From the NCBI RefSeq assembly GCF_001432305.1, contig NZ_KQ483358.1, forward strand, positions 1,606,430 through 1,670,429: a DNA stretch of 64,000 nt, read 5' to 3'. Position numbers and translations under genes: made by a program. Within the stretch, counting starts at the first letter, position 1. Every line of letters begins with the position of its first letter. Below the pieces are notes generated by a model. That model saw only the letters and a program-made list of their open reading frames with translations, was not told where the DNA came from and made no database searches. The DNA is from Curvibacter sp. PAE-UM (GTDB taxonomy: Bacteria > Pseudomonadota > Gammaproteobacteria > Burkholderiales > Burkholderiaceae_C). This document shows positions 1-8,635 of the stretch, piece after piece.

Positions 1-2
1 TG

Positions 3-314
3 CGCGAGCAGGCCTTGCCCATGCTGTTCCAGGGCGAAGGCGCAGCACTTTCCAGTCTGGCCGTGGGCCAGCCTGTGAAGGTCTACGTCCAGACCACGAC
101 GCGCGTGAACGGCCTGCGTGTCCCTGCAGCCTCCCTCATGAAAAACCCTGCCAACCAGTCCGTGGTCTGGGTCAAGAAGGCTCCGGAGCAGTTCGAGCCG
201 CGTGTGGTGACGGTTGAACCGCTGGATGGCGCCTCTGTGGCGGTCACGTCCGGCCTGCAGGCTGGCGACCGGGTGGCCACCCAGGCTGCAGCCCTGATCA
301 ACCAGATACGCTGA
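3..314 (+). CDS. RND efflux periplasmic adaptor, C-terminal end (partial)
   Basis: This is the last part of a gene that starts before the window; about 103 codons are visible. The protein is the periplasmic adaptor (membrane-fusion) subunit that links an inner-membrane RND pump to an outer-membrane channel. The visible part has the end of the beta-barrel domain (VGQPVKVYVQ, then VPAASLM) and the membrane-proximal domain with GLQAGDRVATQAAALINQIR, typical of this family's C-terminus. It ends 16 bases before the RND permease gene, so the two form an operon. The family is clear; the substrate cannot be read from this fragment. Confidence 0.85.
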   Translation, partial: REQALPMLFQGEGAALSSLAVGQPVKVYVQTTTRVNGLRVPAASLMKNPANQSVVWVKKAPEQFEPRVVTVEPLDGASVAVTSGLQAGDRVATQAAALINQIR

Positions 315-330
315 CCGGGAGCCCCGCATC

Positions 331-3300
331 ATGTTCAAGTGGCTACTCGATAACAGTCTGGGCAACCGGCTGCTGGTGATCATCGCCAGCCTGGTCCTCA
401 TGGCCTATGGCGCGTTCACACTCTCACGCACCCCCGTGGATGTGTTCCCCGACCTCAACAAACCCACGGTCACCATCATGACCGAGGCTGGCGGCATGGC
501 CGCAGAGGAGGTGGAACAGCTCCTCACCTTCCCCCTGGAGACGACCATGAACGGTCTGCCAGGTGTGGAGAGCGTGCGGTCCGTCTCCAGCGCGGGCCTG
601 TCCTTCATCTACGTCACCTTCGACTGGAGCACGGAAATCTTCCGGGCTCGGCAGATGGTGTCGGAGCGGCTTTCGGCCATGGAGGAAGGCCTGCCGCCGG
701 GCGTGACCCCGCGCATGGGCCCCATCAGCTCGATCATGGGCGAGATCATGCAGATTGCGATTCCGATCGACACCAGCAAGATCTCACCCATGCAGGTGCG
801 CGAGTACGCCGACTGGGTGCTGCGCCCCCGCCTCATGGCCATTCCCGGGGTGGCGCAAGTCATCCCCATCGGGGGTGAGGTGCGCCAGTTCCAGGTCCAG
901 CCCAACACTAGCCGCATGGGGGAGCTGGGCATCACGCACGAACAGCTGGAGACCGCGCTCAAGGGTTACTCCTCCAACACCTCGGGCGGTTTCCTGGAAC
1001 TCAATGGCCGCGAATATTTGATCCGCAACCTGGGCCGCACCTCGCGCCTGGACGACCTGAAGAATCTCGCGCTCACAGCCCGCAACGGCCAGCCTATCCT
1101 GCTGCGCCAGCTGGCCGACGTGACCTTCGCCCCAGCCCTCAAACGCGGTGATGCGGGCTTTGAAGGCAAGCCCGCTGTGATCTTGGGAGTGCAGAAGCAG
1201 CCGGCCGCGGACACCATCCACCTGACCCGCTCTATTGAGTCGGCACTGGAAACCATGCGGCGCTCCCTGCCAGCCGGCATGGACAGCCCGAAAGTGACCT
1301 TCCGGCAGGCCAGTTTCATCGAGGCCTCCATCACCACGCTCCAGGGCAAGTTGATCGGTGCTTCTATTTTTGTAGCACTTATTCTTTTCTTCTTTCTGGG
1401 AACGCTGCGACCGACCCTCATCGCCTTGACCGCCATCCCGGTGTCGATCTTCATCACCGCTCTGGTGTTCCGATACTTCGGTCTGTCCATCAACACCATG
1501 ACACTGGGCGGCCTGGCTATTGCCATCGGGGGCCTGGTGGACGATGCCGTGGTGGGCGTGGAGAACGTGTTGCGCCGCCTCAAGGTGGATCGCGCACAAC
1601 ACCCTGAGCGTCGCTTGCACCCCCTGGAACTCGTGGGGGCAGCCACCATGGAGGTACGTTCGGCAATTCTCTACGCCACCGTCATCATCGTGCTGGTCTT
1701 CCTGCCGCTGTTTGCACTGCCGGGCATGGAAGGGCGCCTGTTTGTGCCGCTGGGCATCGCCTTCATCGTTTCCACGCTGGCCTCGTTGGTTGTCTCGGTG
1801 ACGGTCACGCCGGTGATGTCCTTCTACCTGCTTCCGCGCATGAAGTCTCTGGACCATGGAGACACCCGCCTGCTGGCCTGGCTCAAGCGCAAGTACCAGA
1901 CCAGCCTGCAGACCGTTCTGAACCGGCCGCGCGTGGTGCTGGCAACTGCCGCGGTCGCAGTGTTGGTGTCTCTGCTGGCGGTGCCATTCTTTCCCAAGAC
2001 TTTCCTGCCGCCTTTCAATGAGGGGACACTGCTAGTCGGGCTGCGTCTTAACCCGGGCGTGACTCTGGCGGAATCCTCCGCCTTGGCACAACAGGCCGAG
2101 ACACTGGTCAAGCAAGTGCCCGAGGTCGTCCATGTCGGCCGACGCAGTGGTCGGGCCGAGCTGGATGAGCATGCCGAAGGGGTGCACGTCAGCGAACTCG
2201 ACGTGGGCCTGCTCCCTGCCGGTGAGCTGAAACGCTCCATGGGCGAGATCTCCGCTGACATCCGTTCGCGTCTGATCAACCTGCCGGCTGCAATCGCCAT
2301 CGGCCAGCCGATTTCACACCGTATCGACCACATGCTCTCGGGTGTGCGTTCCCAGATCGCCATCAAGATCTTTGGCGACGACTTGGATACCCTGCGCGGT
2401 CAGGCCGACGTGCTGCGTGGCCGCCTGGCCGCCATTCCGGGCATCGCTGACCTGGAAATCGAAAAGCAGGTGCTGGCGCCGCAGATCAAGGTACGGGTGG
2501 ATTACGCAGCGGCGGCGCAATACGGCGTGCCGGCCCCGCAGATCCTGACCACCCTGCAAAGCCTGGTCGAAGGAGAAAAGATCACCCAGATCGTTGAAGG
2601 CAGTCGGCGCTTTGCCCTGGTCGTGCGCTTGCCCGAATCCGCACGCTCGGTCGAGGGCCTGGGCAACATACTGTTGGAGACCCCCTCCGGACGGGTGCCC
2701 TTGTCACGCATCGCGACCATCGAAGAGGCTGACGGCCCCAACCAGATCAGCCGTGACGACGGCAAGCGGCGCATCGTCATCTCGGCCAATGCTCAAGGCC
2801 GGGCCCTGTCGGAGATCGTGACCGACATCCGTCGGGTTGTTGCCGAAAGCCGGCTGCCCGAGGGCTACTTCATCACCCTGGGGGGGCAGTTCCAGGCGCA
2901 GGAGGAAGCCTCACGCCTGGTCGGCCTGCTGTCCATCGTCTCGCTGGTGCTGATGTTCGTCGTGCTGTACAGCCGCTACAAGTCTGTCATCCTGTCAGCG
3001 CTGATCATGGGCAACATTCCGCTGGCCCTGGTGGGCGCGGTGCTCGGGCTCTGGCTCTCCGGCCAGCCCTTGTCAGTGGCGGCGCTGGTGGGCTTTATCA
3101 CGCTGGCTGGCATCTCGGTGCGTAACGGCATCCTGAAGGTCAGCCACTACCTGAACCTCATGCGCACCGAGGGTGAAAGTTTCGATCACAAGATGATCCT
3201 GCGCGGTTCGATGGAGCGGCTGAGTCCGGTCCTGATGACGGCGCTGGTCACGGCTTTTGCGCTGGCACCACTGCTCTTCGAGGCCGAGCGCCCGGGCACC

Positions 3301-3450
3301 GAGATCCTGCACCCCGTGGCGGTGGTGATCTTCTCGGGCCTGATCAGCTCCACCCTCCTCGACACCTACCTGACCCCCGTCATGTTCTGGCTCTTCGGCC
3401 GCAAGGACGCCGAGCGCCTGCTCGATGACCGCAATGCCGAGGCGTTCTGA
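331..3450 (+). CDS. RND efflux permease, heavy-metal (CzcA/CusA-like) class
   Basis: A 1,039-residue inner-membrane pump, the usual length for the heavy-metal RND class. It has the N-terminal helix followed by TPVDVFPDL, the large periplasmic loop starting around residue 40, a TM4 segment with GGLVDDAVVGVEN (acidic pair for proton relay), and a second six-helix block near the C-terminus (FITLAGISVRNGILKVSHY). The TM4 motif differs from the copper pump of this window (GAMVDAAIVMIEN), so the substrate may be another metal or this may be a second copper/silver pump. ATG start 16 bases after the adaptor stop. It works with the upstream adaptor; no outer-membrane gene for this set is visible. Confidence 0.9.
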   Translation: MFKWLLDNSLGNRLLVIIASLVLMAYGAFTLSRTPVDVFPDLNKPTVTIMTEAGGMAAEEVEQLLTFPLETTMNGLPGVESVRSVSSAGLSFIYVTFDWSTEIFRARQMVSERLSAMEEGLPPGVTPRMGPISSIMGEIMQIAIPIDTSKISPMQVREYADWVLRPRLMAIPGVAQVIPIGGEVRQFQVQPNTSRMGELGITHEQLETALKGYSSNTSGGFLELNGREYLIRNLGRTSRLDDLKNLALTARNGQPILLRQLADVTFAPALKRGDAGFEGKPAVILGVQKQPAADTIHLTRSIESALETMRRSLPAGMDSPKVTFRQASFIEASITTLQGKLIGASIFVALILFFFLGTLRPTLIALTAIPVSIFITALVFRYFGLSINTMTLGGLAIAIGGLVDDAVVGVENVLRRLKVDRAQHPERRLHPLELVGAATMEVRSAILYATVIIVLVFLPLFALPGMEGRLFVPLGIAFIVSTLASLVVSVTVTPVMSFYLLPRMKSLDHGDTRLLAWLKRKYQTSLQTVLNRPRVVLATAAVAVLVSLLAVPFFPKTFLPPFNEGTLLVGLRLNPGVTLAESSALAQQAETLVKQVPEVVHVGRRSGRAELDEHAEGVHVSELDVGLLPAGELKRSMGEISADIRSRLINLPAAIAIGQPISHRIDHMLSGVRSQIAIKIFGDDLDTLRGQADVLRGRLAAIPGIADLEIEKQVLAPQIKVRVDYAAAAQYGVPAPQILTTLQSLVEGEKITQIVEGSRRFALVVRLPESARSVEGLGNILLETPSGRVPLSRIATIEEADGPNQISRDDGKRRIVISANAQGRALSEIVTDIRRVVAESRLPEGYFITLGGQFQAQEEASRLVGLLSIVSLVLMFVVLYSRYKSVILSALIMGNIPLALVGAVLGLWLSGQPLSVAALVGFITLAGISVRNGILKVSHYLNLMRTEGESFDHKMILRGSMERLSPVLMTALVTAFALAPLLFEAERPGTEILHPVAVVIFSGLISSTLLDTYLTPVMFWLFGRKDAERLLDDRNAEAF

Positions 3451-3504
3451 ATCCATGCAAACCGAGTTTTCCCCTGCAGTCCTACCTCAACGAAAGGAAG
3501 TGCC

Positions 3505-3888
3505 ATGAAGTTAATAGCATCAGCATCCATCACAGCGCTTGCGCTTTTCTCGGGCGTCGTGGCACATGCTGCGGGCCCACACAGCCATGGTGAAAAACCT
3601 TTGCATGGTGGCGTGGTCGCCGAAGCCAGGGACATGGACTTTGAGCTGGTGGCGCAGAAGGACAAGCTGCGCCTCTACCTGCGCGATCACGGCAAGAAGA
3701 TCGACGTGAGCAACGCGACCGCCACGTTGACCTTGCTCAACGGCGCCGACAAACAGGAGGTGTCCCTCGTGCCCCAGGGCGAAAGGCTGGGCGCGGCCGG
3801 GGATTTCAAGGTTGCCAAAGGAACCAAGGCAGTGGCGGTGGTCAAGCAGGCCGGGAAGACTATAACGGTCAGGTTCGTCCTGCCATAA
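3505..3888 (+). CDS. Small exported protein of RND metal efflux operon
   Basis: A 127-residue protein with a signal peptide (about residues 1-22, ending VAHAAG), so probably periplasmic. The mature start is His-rich (GPHSHGEKPLHGG) and could bind metal ions. The rest is beta-rich, with no Cys. AAAGGAAG lies just upstream of the ATG as ribosome binding site. It follows the RND permease by 54 bases in the same direction and is probably co-transcribed. I do not recognise a named family; a periplasmic metal-binding helper of the pump is inference from position and the His-rich start. Confidence 0.75.
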   Translation: MKLIASASITALALFSGVVAHAAGPHSHGEKPLHGGVVAEARDMDFELVAQKDKLRLYLRDHGKKIDVSNATATLTLLNGADKQEVSLVPQGERLGAAGDFKVAKGTKAVAVVKQAGKTITVRFVLP

Positions 3889-4177
3889 GGCCACAGCGAT
3901 TCCGGCAACTGGGGTTGTCGGTGGAGGGTTCTGCCGGACGGACGTCAGTTGCCTGTTTCAGATCCGTGGGTACTTGAACTTGAACCCGCGCATGACATAC
4001 AGATCAGACCATAAAAGATGGCCGTCATCACAGTGATCAGATCGACCCGTTGAAACTTTCGGGCAAAAGGAATGCCACGAGTCTTGGCGAGATCACTGGA
4101 TCGTCGGCAAGGCTCGTGAGGTACAGATTCAAAGGGGCAAAGGCATTTCCTCAAACCGGGTATGCCTAAATGACAGG
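3889..4177. other. Intergenic region between RND operon and copK
   Basis: These 289 bases separate two genes that converge. I see no convincing gene. A weak imperfect hairpin lies near 3,905-3,925 (CGGCAAC with GTTGTCG) without a T tract, so a terminator here is only possible. A 69-codon minus-strand reading frame has no ribosome binding site and no protein-like features. Confidence 0.4.
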
Positions 4178-4471
4178 TCAGTTCTCGTGACCTTGGCGCA
4201 GCTGGAAGTCGAGACGCGCACTTTCGCTGCTGGTCATGACGATCTTCTGACCGTCAGCCGTTTCCAGGACTTGGCCTTTGGGGAGATGGACGGCGCGGTC
4301 GAACTTGTCGGCCACTGCCATCTTTCCGTCCTTGAAAACGAATACAGTGCCGCCGTCCTTCAGGCGGTAGGTCTTGTCGACATTGTTTGCCAGCGAGTCG
4401 GTGGCAAAAGTGGTCGATGCCAGGGTACTGAGCGCGACGGCAGCGAAGAGCGAGGTGATTCGGGTGTTCAT
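4178..4471 (-). CDS. copK: CopK-like periplasmic copper-binding protein
   Basis: A 97-residue exported protein. After a signal peptide (MNTRITSLFAAVALSTLAS..., cleaved near TFA) the mature part reads YRLKDGGTVFVFKDGKMAV, then LPKGQVLETADGQKIVM and LRQGHEN. This is the pattern of CopK of Cupriavidus metallidurans, a small periplasmic protein that binds Cu(I) through Met residues and then Cu(II). The start at 4,471 is chosen over one 12 codons upstream because it begins the signal peptide and AAGAAAGG precedes it. A CopR-like box lies about 105 bases upstream. The gene has fewer Met residues than the Cupriavidus protein, as far as I recall it. Confidence 0.85.
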   Translation of the reverse strand: MNTRITSLFAAVALSTLASTTFATDSLANNVDKTYRLKDGGTVFVFKDGKMAVADKFDRAVHLPKGQVLETADGQKIVMTSSESARLDFQLRQGHEN

Positions 4472-4575
4472 ATCAGGGCCTTTCTTGAAATACAGGTGCA
4501 ATGTCAATCAATGCACTTTGTGCGAATGCACGTTATGTATTCTGTCGATCAGCCCTGACATGAAGATGTGCCGGC

Positions 4576-4593
4576 GATTACATTTGCGTTAGT
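4576..4593 (-). promoter_or_regulatory. Candidate CopR box upstream of copK (degenerate)
   Basis: Read on the minus strand this 18-base site ends in AAATGTAATC, identical to the right half of the perfect box at 6,768-6,785. Overall it matches that box at 13 of 18 positions. It lies about 105 bases upstream of copK and just beyond the copS stop. Binding by CopR is inference. Confidence 0.45.
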
Positions 4594-4638
4594 TCCAATG
4601 CGCCGCTGCCTGAGTAAGGGTATTGTCTGAGTTCATAC

Positions 4639-6024
4639 TCATGTAAGGCTGACTTTTCTGAACTCCAGAGTAAATCTTGTTCGGCCCTGAGCGGACGAAA
4701 CTTCGATCTTCCCTCCGTGTGCTTCAACAATTGCTCGCGTGATGGCGAGTCCCAATCCGGTTCCGTCAGAGTCCGGCTGTGCTCGTGATGGATCCGCACG
4801 ATAGAAGCGGTCAAACAGCCTGGGCATGATTTTCGGATCAATGCCGTCACCCGTGTTCTCCACAGAGACTTGGGTTGAATTTTCGGTATCGCTGATCTCG
4901 ATGCAGACCTCCCCAGCCATCTTCGTATGCCGCAAGGCGTTGGACAACAGGTTGCTCACCGCTCTGCGAAACATCAGCCGGTCGCCCAGGATGTTGCCGC
5001 TGCCGTGCAGGCTCATGCGTACGTTTTTTTCCTCGGCCACGGCCTCGTAGAAGTCCAGCAAAGCCTGAGCCTCCTGTTCGGCCGAGAAAAGCTCTTTGCT
5101 GGGGAGCTGGAGCCCTCTTTCGGTCTTGGCCAGAAAGAGCATGTCGGACACCATGCGTGCCAGGCGCTGGAACTCCTCAGCGTTGGAGGCCAGGATGTCG
5201 CGATAGGTGTCGGCATCACGCCGGTTGGACAAGGCCACCTGCGTCTGCGTCAGGAGGTTGCTGATGGGCGTGCGCAGCTCATGCGCCAGGTCGGACGAAA
5301 AATCGGACAAGCGCTGGAAATCCTGCTGCAACCGATCCAGCATGTGGTTAAGCTCATTGGCCAGATCGGCCATTTCGATGGGCACGGCTTCGACCTGCAT
5401 GCGTTGATTGAGCTGCTGGCCACTGACGACCGAGGCTCTCGATTTCATGGCGCGCAGAGGGGCCATGCCTTGGTGAGCGGCGAACCAGCCTGCAAACCCG
5501 CTTGCCAGGGTGGCGAGCACGGCATAAAGCGCCAGAGTGTGCTGCAGCTGCGCCATGAAATGAGTGTGGTGCTCGGTGTCGATGGCAACCAAGATCAACA
5601 TTTCAGTAGATTCACCGTGATTGGACTTTGACCACTGTGCAAGACCGTGGTAAGCGCGCTCTCGACTGCTCCAGCGCAGGGATTTGGGGGTGCTCCCGGG
5701 TTCGGGGAGTGCCGCCGCATCGGGCAAGTTGAAATCATCCGATTCGAAAAAAACGCGGCCATGCACGTCTTTGATAAGCACATAGAGACCGTGATGATGG
5801 TCCAACGCCTCCTTCAATCGAACTTGAGCGTCTTGTGTTGAGCTGGACCTGGCGAGCAACTCTCCAACCAGACGCTGTTTGTCTTGCAAAACAATGTCGT
5901 CAAGGTCAATGAAATGACGTTCGGACGCCACCAGAAAAATGACGCCCAGGCCCAAAACGATCGCCGCGGAGAGCAGCGTGAAGAACAGGGTGAGACGGGA
6001 GGTCAGAGACAGAGACCGAAGCAC
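4639..6024 (-). CDS. copS: Heavy-metal sensor histidine kinase CopS/CusS type
   Basis: A 461-residue membrane sensor kinase that would sense periplasmic copper and phosphorylate the neighbouring regulator. TM1 is about residues 10-32, a periplasmic sensor loop follows, and TM2 is about 163-183. A HAMP segment leads to the H-box (LAHELRTPISNL, His248). The ATP-binding part has the N-box (SNLLSNALRHT, about 357-367), then FDRFYRADPS and GTGLGLAI. The loop contains His clusters (DHHHG near 76; EHHTH near 151) that may be metal contacts. The GTG start directly abuts the copR stop, so the pair is translationally coupled. Assignment to copper rests on the sequence class and the neighbours. Confidence 0.9.
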   Translation of the reverse strand: MLRSLSLTSRLTLFFTLLSAAIVLGLGVIFLVASERHFIDLDDIVLQDKQRLVGELLARSSSTQDAQVRLKEALDHHHGLYVLIKDVHGRVFFESDDFNLPDAAALPEPGSTPKSLRWSSRERAYHGLAQWSKSNHGESTEMLILVAIDTEHHTHFMAQLQHTLALYAVLATLASGFAGWFAAHQGMAPLRAMKSRASVVSGQQLNQRMQVEAVPIEMADLANELNHMLDRLQQDFQRLSDFSSDLAHELRTPISNLLTQTQVALSNRRDADTYRDILASNAEEFQRLARMVSDMLFLAKTERGLQLPSKELFSAEQEAQALLDFYEAVAEEKNVRMSLHGSGNILGDRLMFRRAVSNLLSNALRHTKMAGEVCIEISDTENSTQVSVENTGDGIDPKIMPRLFDRFYRADPSRAQPDSDGTGLGLAITRAIVEAHGGKIEVSSAQGRTRFTLEFRKVSLT

Positions 6025-6708
6025 TCAGGACTCCTCCGGGACTTCCAGCACGTAGCCCATGCCGCGCACCGTCTGGATAAGCTTGACCTCACGGCCCTCG
6101 TCGACCTTGACCCGCAACCGCCTCATGGCTACCTCGATGACATTGGTGTCCCCATCGAAGTTCATGTCCCACACCTGGGAGGCGATCAGGGAGCGCGGAA
6201 GGACCTCGCCCCGGCGACGCATCAGTAACTCCAGCAATCCGAACTCTTTGGCGGTCAGATCGATTTTCCGCCCCCCCCGAGCGACACGGCGACGCAGCAG
6301 ATCCAGCTCCAGGTCGGCCACCAGCAGCGTGGTTGGCTCTGTGCCACTGCGGCCGCGTCGCAGGATGGTTCGCACCCGGGCGAGCAACTCGGCGAAGGAA
6401 AACGGCTTGACCAGATAGTCGTCGGCGCCAAGTTCGAGCCCCTTGATGCGGTCTTCCACTTGGTCGCGCGCCGTGAGAAACAACACTGGCATCTGCAGCC
6501 CGCGTTTGCGTATGGCCTGAAGGACTTGCCAGCCATCGATGCCAGGCAGCATGACATCCAGGATGACCAGATCGTAGGGCTCCTGGAGGGCTTGGTGCAA
6601 CCCATCCGTTCCATCTCGCGCCAGATCGACCACAAAACCAGCCTCCCCCAGACCCTGGCGCAGGTACTCCCCAGTTTTGTGCTCGTCTTCAACGATCAAT
6701 ATCTTCAC
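6025..6708 (-). CDS. copR: Heavy-metal response regulator CopR/CusR type
   Basis: A 227-residue OmpR-family regulator. The receiver domain has the acidic pair EDE (7-9), phospho-acceptor Asp51 ([12 protein letters not shown]) and Lys101 (YLVKPF). The C-terminal winged helix carries [20 protein letters not shown] and ends [12 protein letters not shown]. The start is GTG at 6,708; an ATG four bases upstream is out of frame. It is divergent from the copper operon that starts at 6,862, with a perfect inverted repeat between them, so it probably activates that operon and perhaps itself. copS follows without a gap. Confidence 0.92.
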   Translation of the reverse strand: MKILIVEDEHKTGEYLRQGLGEAGFVVDLARDGTDGLHQALQEPYDLVILDVMLPGIDGWQVLQAIRKRGLQMPVLFLTARDQVEDRIKGLELGADDYLVKPFSFAELLARVRTILRRGRSGTEPTTLLVADLELDLLRRRVARGGRKIDLTAKEFGLLELLMRRRGEVLPRSLIASQVWDMNFDGDTNVIEVAMRRLRVKVDEGREVKLIQTVRGMGYVLEVPEES

Positions 6709-6767
6709 GCATGCACTCCACAGCCGACTGGGCGTCAGTTTGACAAGTTTCTGGCCTTCGTCAGCAA

Positions 6768-6785
6768 GATTACAGAAATGTAATC
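6768..6785. promoter_or_regulatory. CopR box between copR and the copper operon
   Basis: A perfect inverted repeat GATTACA-GAAA-TGTAATC in the divergent region, 77 bases before the start of the copper operon and 60 bases before copR. A near copy lies upstream of the cus operon at 14,332. The size, symmetry and position fit an operator for a CusR/CopR response regulator; binding itself is inferred. Confidence 0.75.
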
Positions 6786-6861
6786 CGTAAGTCAGCTTTC
6801 TGACGGCGTCGGATTCTCAGAATCACCCCCTGAAATCAGCGAGTTACCCCAAGAGGAATCC

Positions 6862-7188
6862 ATGACCATCCCTACCCACAGCCTGTCCTTCGGAAAATTG
6901 CTTCCCTGGACGATGGCGCTGCTTGCCGGCTCAGCCATGGCGCAGATCACGGCCGAGCAGACCCCGCCACCGGCACCCCCGGCCCAACTGACCTACACCT
7001 CGCCCCTGAACGGGTATCAGGCCTACGCTGACCAACCGGTCCAGTCCTGGCGGGAGGTTAACGACACCGTTGGCCGTATCGGGGGATGGCGTACTTATGC
7101 CAAGGAAGCCAGAACGGCTGAGCCTGCCAATGACACGGCACCTTCGTCTGCGGCCCATGAAGGGCATCACGGAGGTTCCAAGCGATGA
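6862..7188 (+). CDS. Small exported protein, first gene of copper operon
   Basis: A 108-residue protein with a signal peptide (cleavage near AMA-QIT, about residue 28) followed by a Pro-rich stretch (TPPPAPPA). Its core LTYTSPLNGYQAYADQPVQS and SWREVNDTVGRIGGW looks conserved, and the C-terminus is His-rich (HEGHHGG). AGAGGAAT precedes the ATG. It overlaps the next gene by four bases (ATGA), so the two are coupled. Similar small proteins occur next to TolC-like genes in copper clusters. I know no assigned function; a periplasmic partner of the outer-membrane lipoprotein is inference. Confidence 0.75.
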   Translation: MTIPTHSLSFGKLLPWTMALLAGSAMAQITAEQTPPPAPPAQLTYTSPLNGYQAYADQPVQSWREVNDTVGRIGGWRTYAKEARTAEPANDTAPSSAAHEGHHGGSKR

Positions 7189-8618
7189 GACGCACTCTGC
7201 AATCGAGCGGAGCCAGGCTCGCGATATCGGCCGTTACTCTGGCGGTTCTGTCCGGCTGCGCCAGCGTCAGTCTCGAACAGAACGTCAGCCGCGTGAACGA
7301 CGAGGCTAGCAGCTTCACGGAGAAGAAACTGGCACTTTCGCGCACGGAGCAGGAGCGCAAGGAGCGGGCTGACGCCGCCCAGGCACTCCTCACCCAGCCT
7401 CTGGGGCAGCGCGAAGCCGTACAACTGGCCTTGGTCAACAGCCCCTCCCTGCAGGCCTTGTTGGCCCAGGGCTGGGCGGAATCGGCCGACGCCGCCCAGG
7501 TTGGCCGGATCGCCAACCCAATTTTCAGCTACGAGCGCATGGTCGCGGGCGATGAGCTGGAAATTGGACGCGCTCTGTCGTTTGGTCTGCTGGACCTGCT
7601 GACGCTGCCGACCCGCCAGGGGATTTCCCGCTACCGCATCGAGCAGTCGCAGCTGCGCCTGACCAGCGAAGTGGTAGACCAAGTCACGCAGGTCCGCCAG
7701 GCCTGGGTGCGTGCCGTTGCGGCGCAGCAAACCCTCCGGTATGCCCGTCAGGTGTACGAGAGTGCAGAAGCCACCGCCGAGATTGCCCGGCGCATGCAGG
7801 CCGCGGGCAACTTCAGTCGCATCAGCCGTGCCCGCGAGCAGGCCTTCTACGCAGATGCTGCCACACGCTTGGCCACGGCCAATCATCAGGCCGCGGCAAC
7901 GCGGGAGGAGTTGGTCCGCCGGCTGGGGCTCGATGAAGCACAGGCCCCACTGCTCAAGCTCCCCGAGCGCTTGCCTGATCTGCCCAAGCAGGCCATGGAT
8001 CCCCAGACCGCAGGTTCGTACGCCACGCGCAACCGCCTGGATATCCGGCTCGCACAGACGAACTTCGAGGCTTATGCCAAATCTCAAGGTTTGACCACGG
8101 TGACCAGCCTCACCGACATCGAACTCACGGCGCGTCGCAATACCAAGACCGACAGCGCAACGGGAAGCCGTTCAGATCCGCGTGGCTATGAAATCGGGGT
8201 ACGGTTGCCGATTTTCGACTGGGGTGGCATGCAGCGCGATGCGATGAGCGCGCGTACGCTGGCCGCAGCCAACCAGCTGGAAGCCACAATTCGTGCGGCC
8301 GGATCCAGCCTGCGCGAGAGCTATTCCGGCTACCGCACCGCCTACGACGTGGCGCGCCATCACCGCGATGAGGTCGTGCCGCTGCGCAAGGTGATCTCAG
8401 ACGAGAACCAGCTGCGCTACAACGGGATGATCATCGGAGTTTTCGAGCTGCTTGCCGACGCCCGTGATCAAGTCAATACGGTCATTGCCGCCATCAACAC
8501 AGAGCAACAGTTCTGGCTGGCTGACGCAGCCTTGCAGGCTTCCCTCATCGGGCGTCCGACCAGCACGACGCTATCCGCAGCAGCACCCCCTTCCGGTGCC
8601 GCCGCCGCCGGCCATTGA
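7185..8618 (+). CDS. TolC-family outer-membrane lipoprotein
   Basis: A 477-residue outer-membrane efflux-type protein. The lipobox VLSGC puts the lipidated Cys at position 25. The rest is mostly long amphipathic helices with two repeated halves (QREAVQLALVNSPSLQALLAQ starts the first), as in TolC/OprM-type channels. No RND pump gene is adjacent; it sits between a small exported protein and a multicopper oxidase. It may serve copper export or a non-pump envelope role. Overlap with the preceding gene and a 17-base gap to the next make it an internal operon member. Confidence 0.85.
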   Translation: MRRTLQSSGARLAISAVTLAVLSGCASVSLEQNVSRVNDEASSFTEKKLALSRTEQERKERADAAQALLTQPLGQREAVQLALVNSPSLQALLAQGWAESADAAQVGRIANPIFSYERMVAGDELEIGRALSFGLLDLLTLPTRQGISRYRIEQSQLRLTSEVVDQVTQVRQAWVRAVAAQQTLRYARQVYESAEATAEIARRMQAAGNFSRISRAREQAFYADAATRLATANHQAAATREELVRRLGLDEAQAPLLKLPERLPDLPKQAMDPQTAGSYATRNRLDIRLAQTNFEAYAKSQGLTTVTSLTDIELTARRNTKTDSATGSRSDPRGYEIGVRLPIFDWGGMQRDAMSARTLAAANQLEATIRAAGSSLRESYSGYRTAYDVARHHRDEVVPLRKVISDENQLRYNGMIIGVFELLADARDQVNTVIAAINTEQQFWLADAALQASLIGRPTSTTLSAAAPPSGAAAAGH

Positions 8619-8635
8619 TTTCCAGGGAATCCGCA

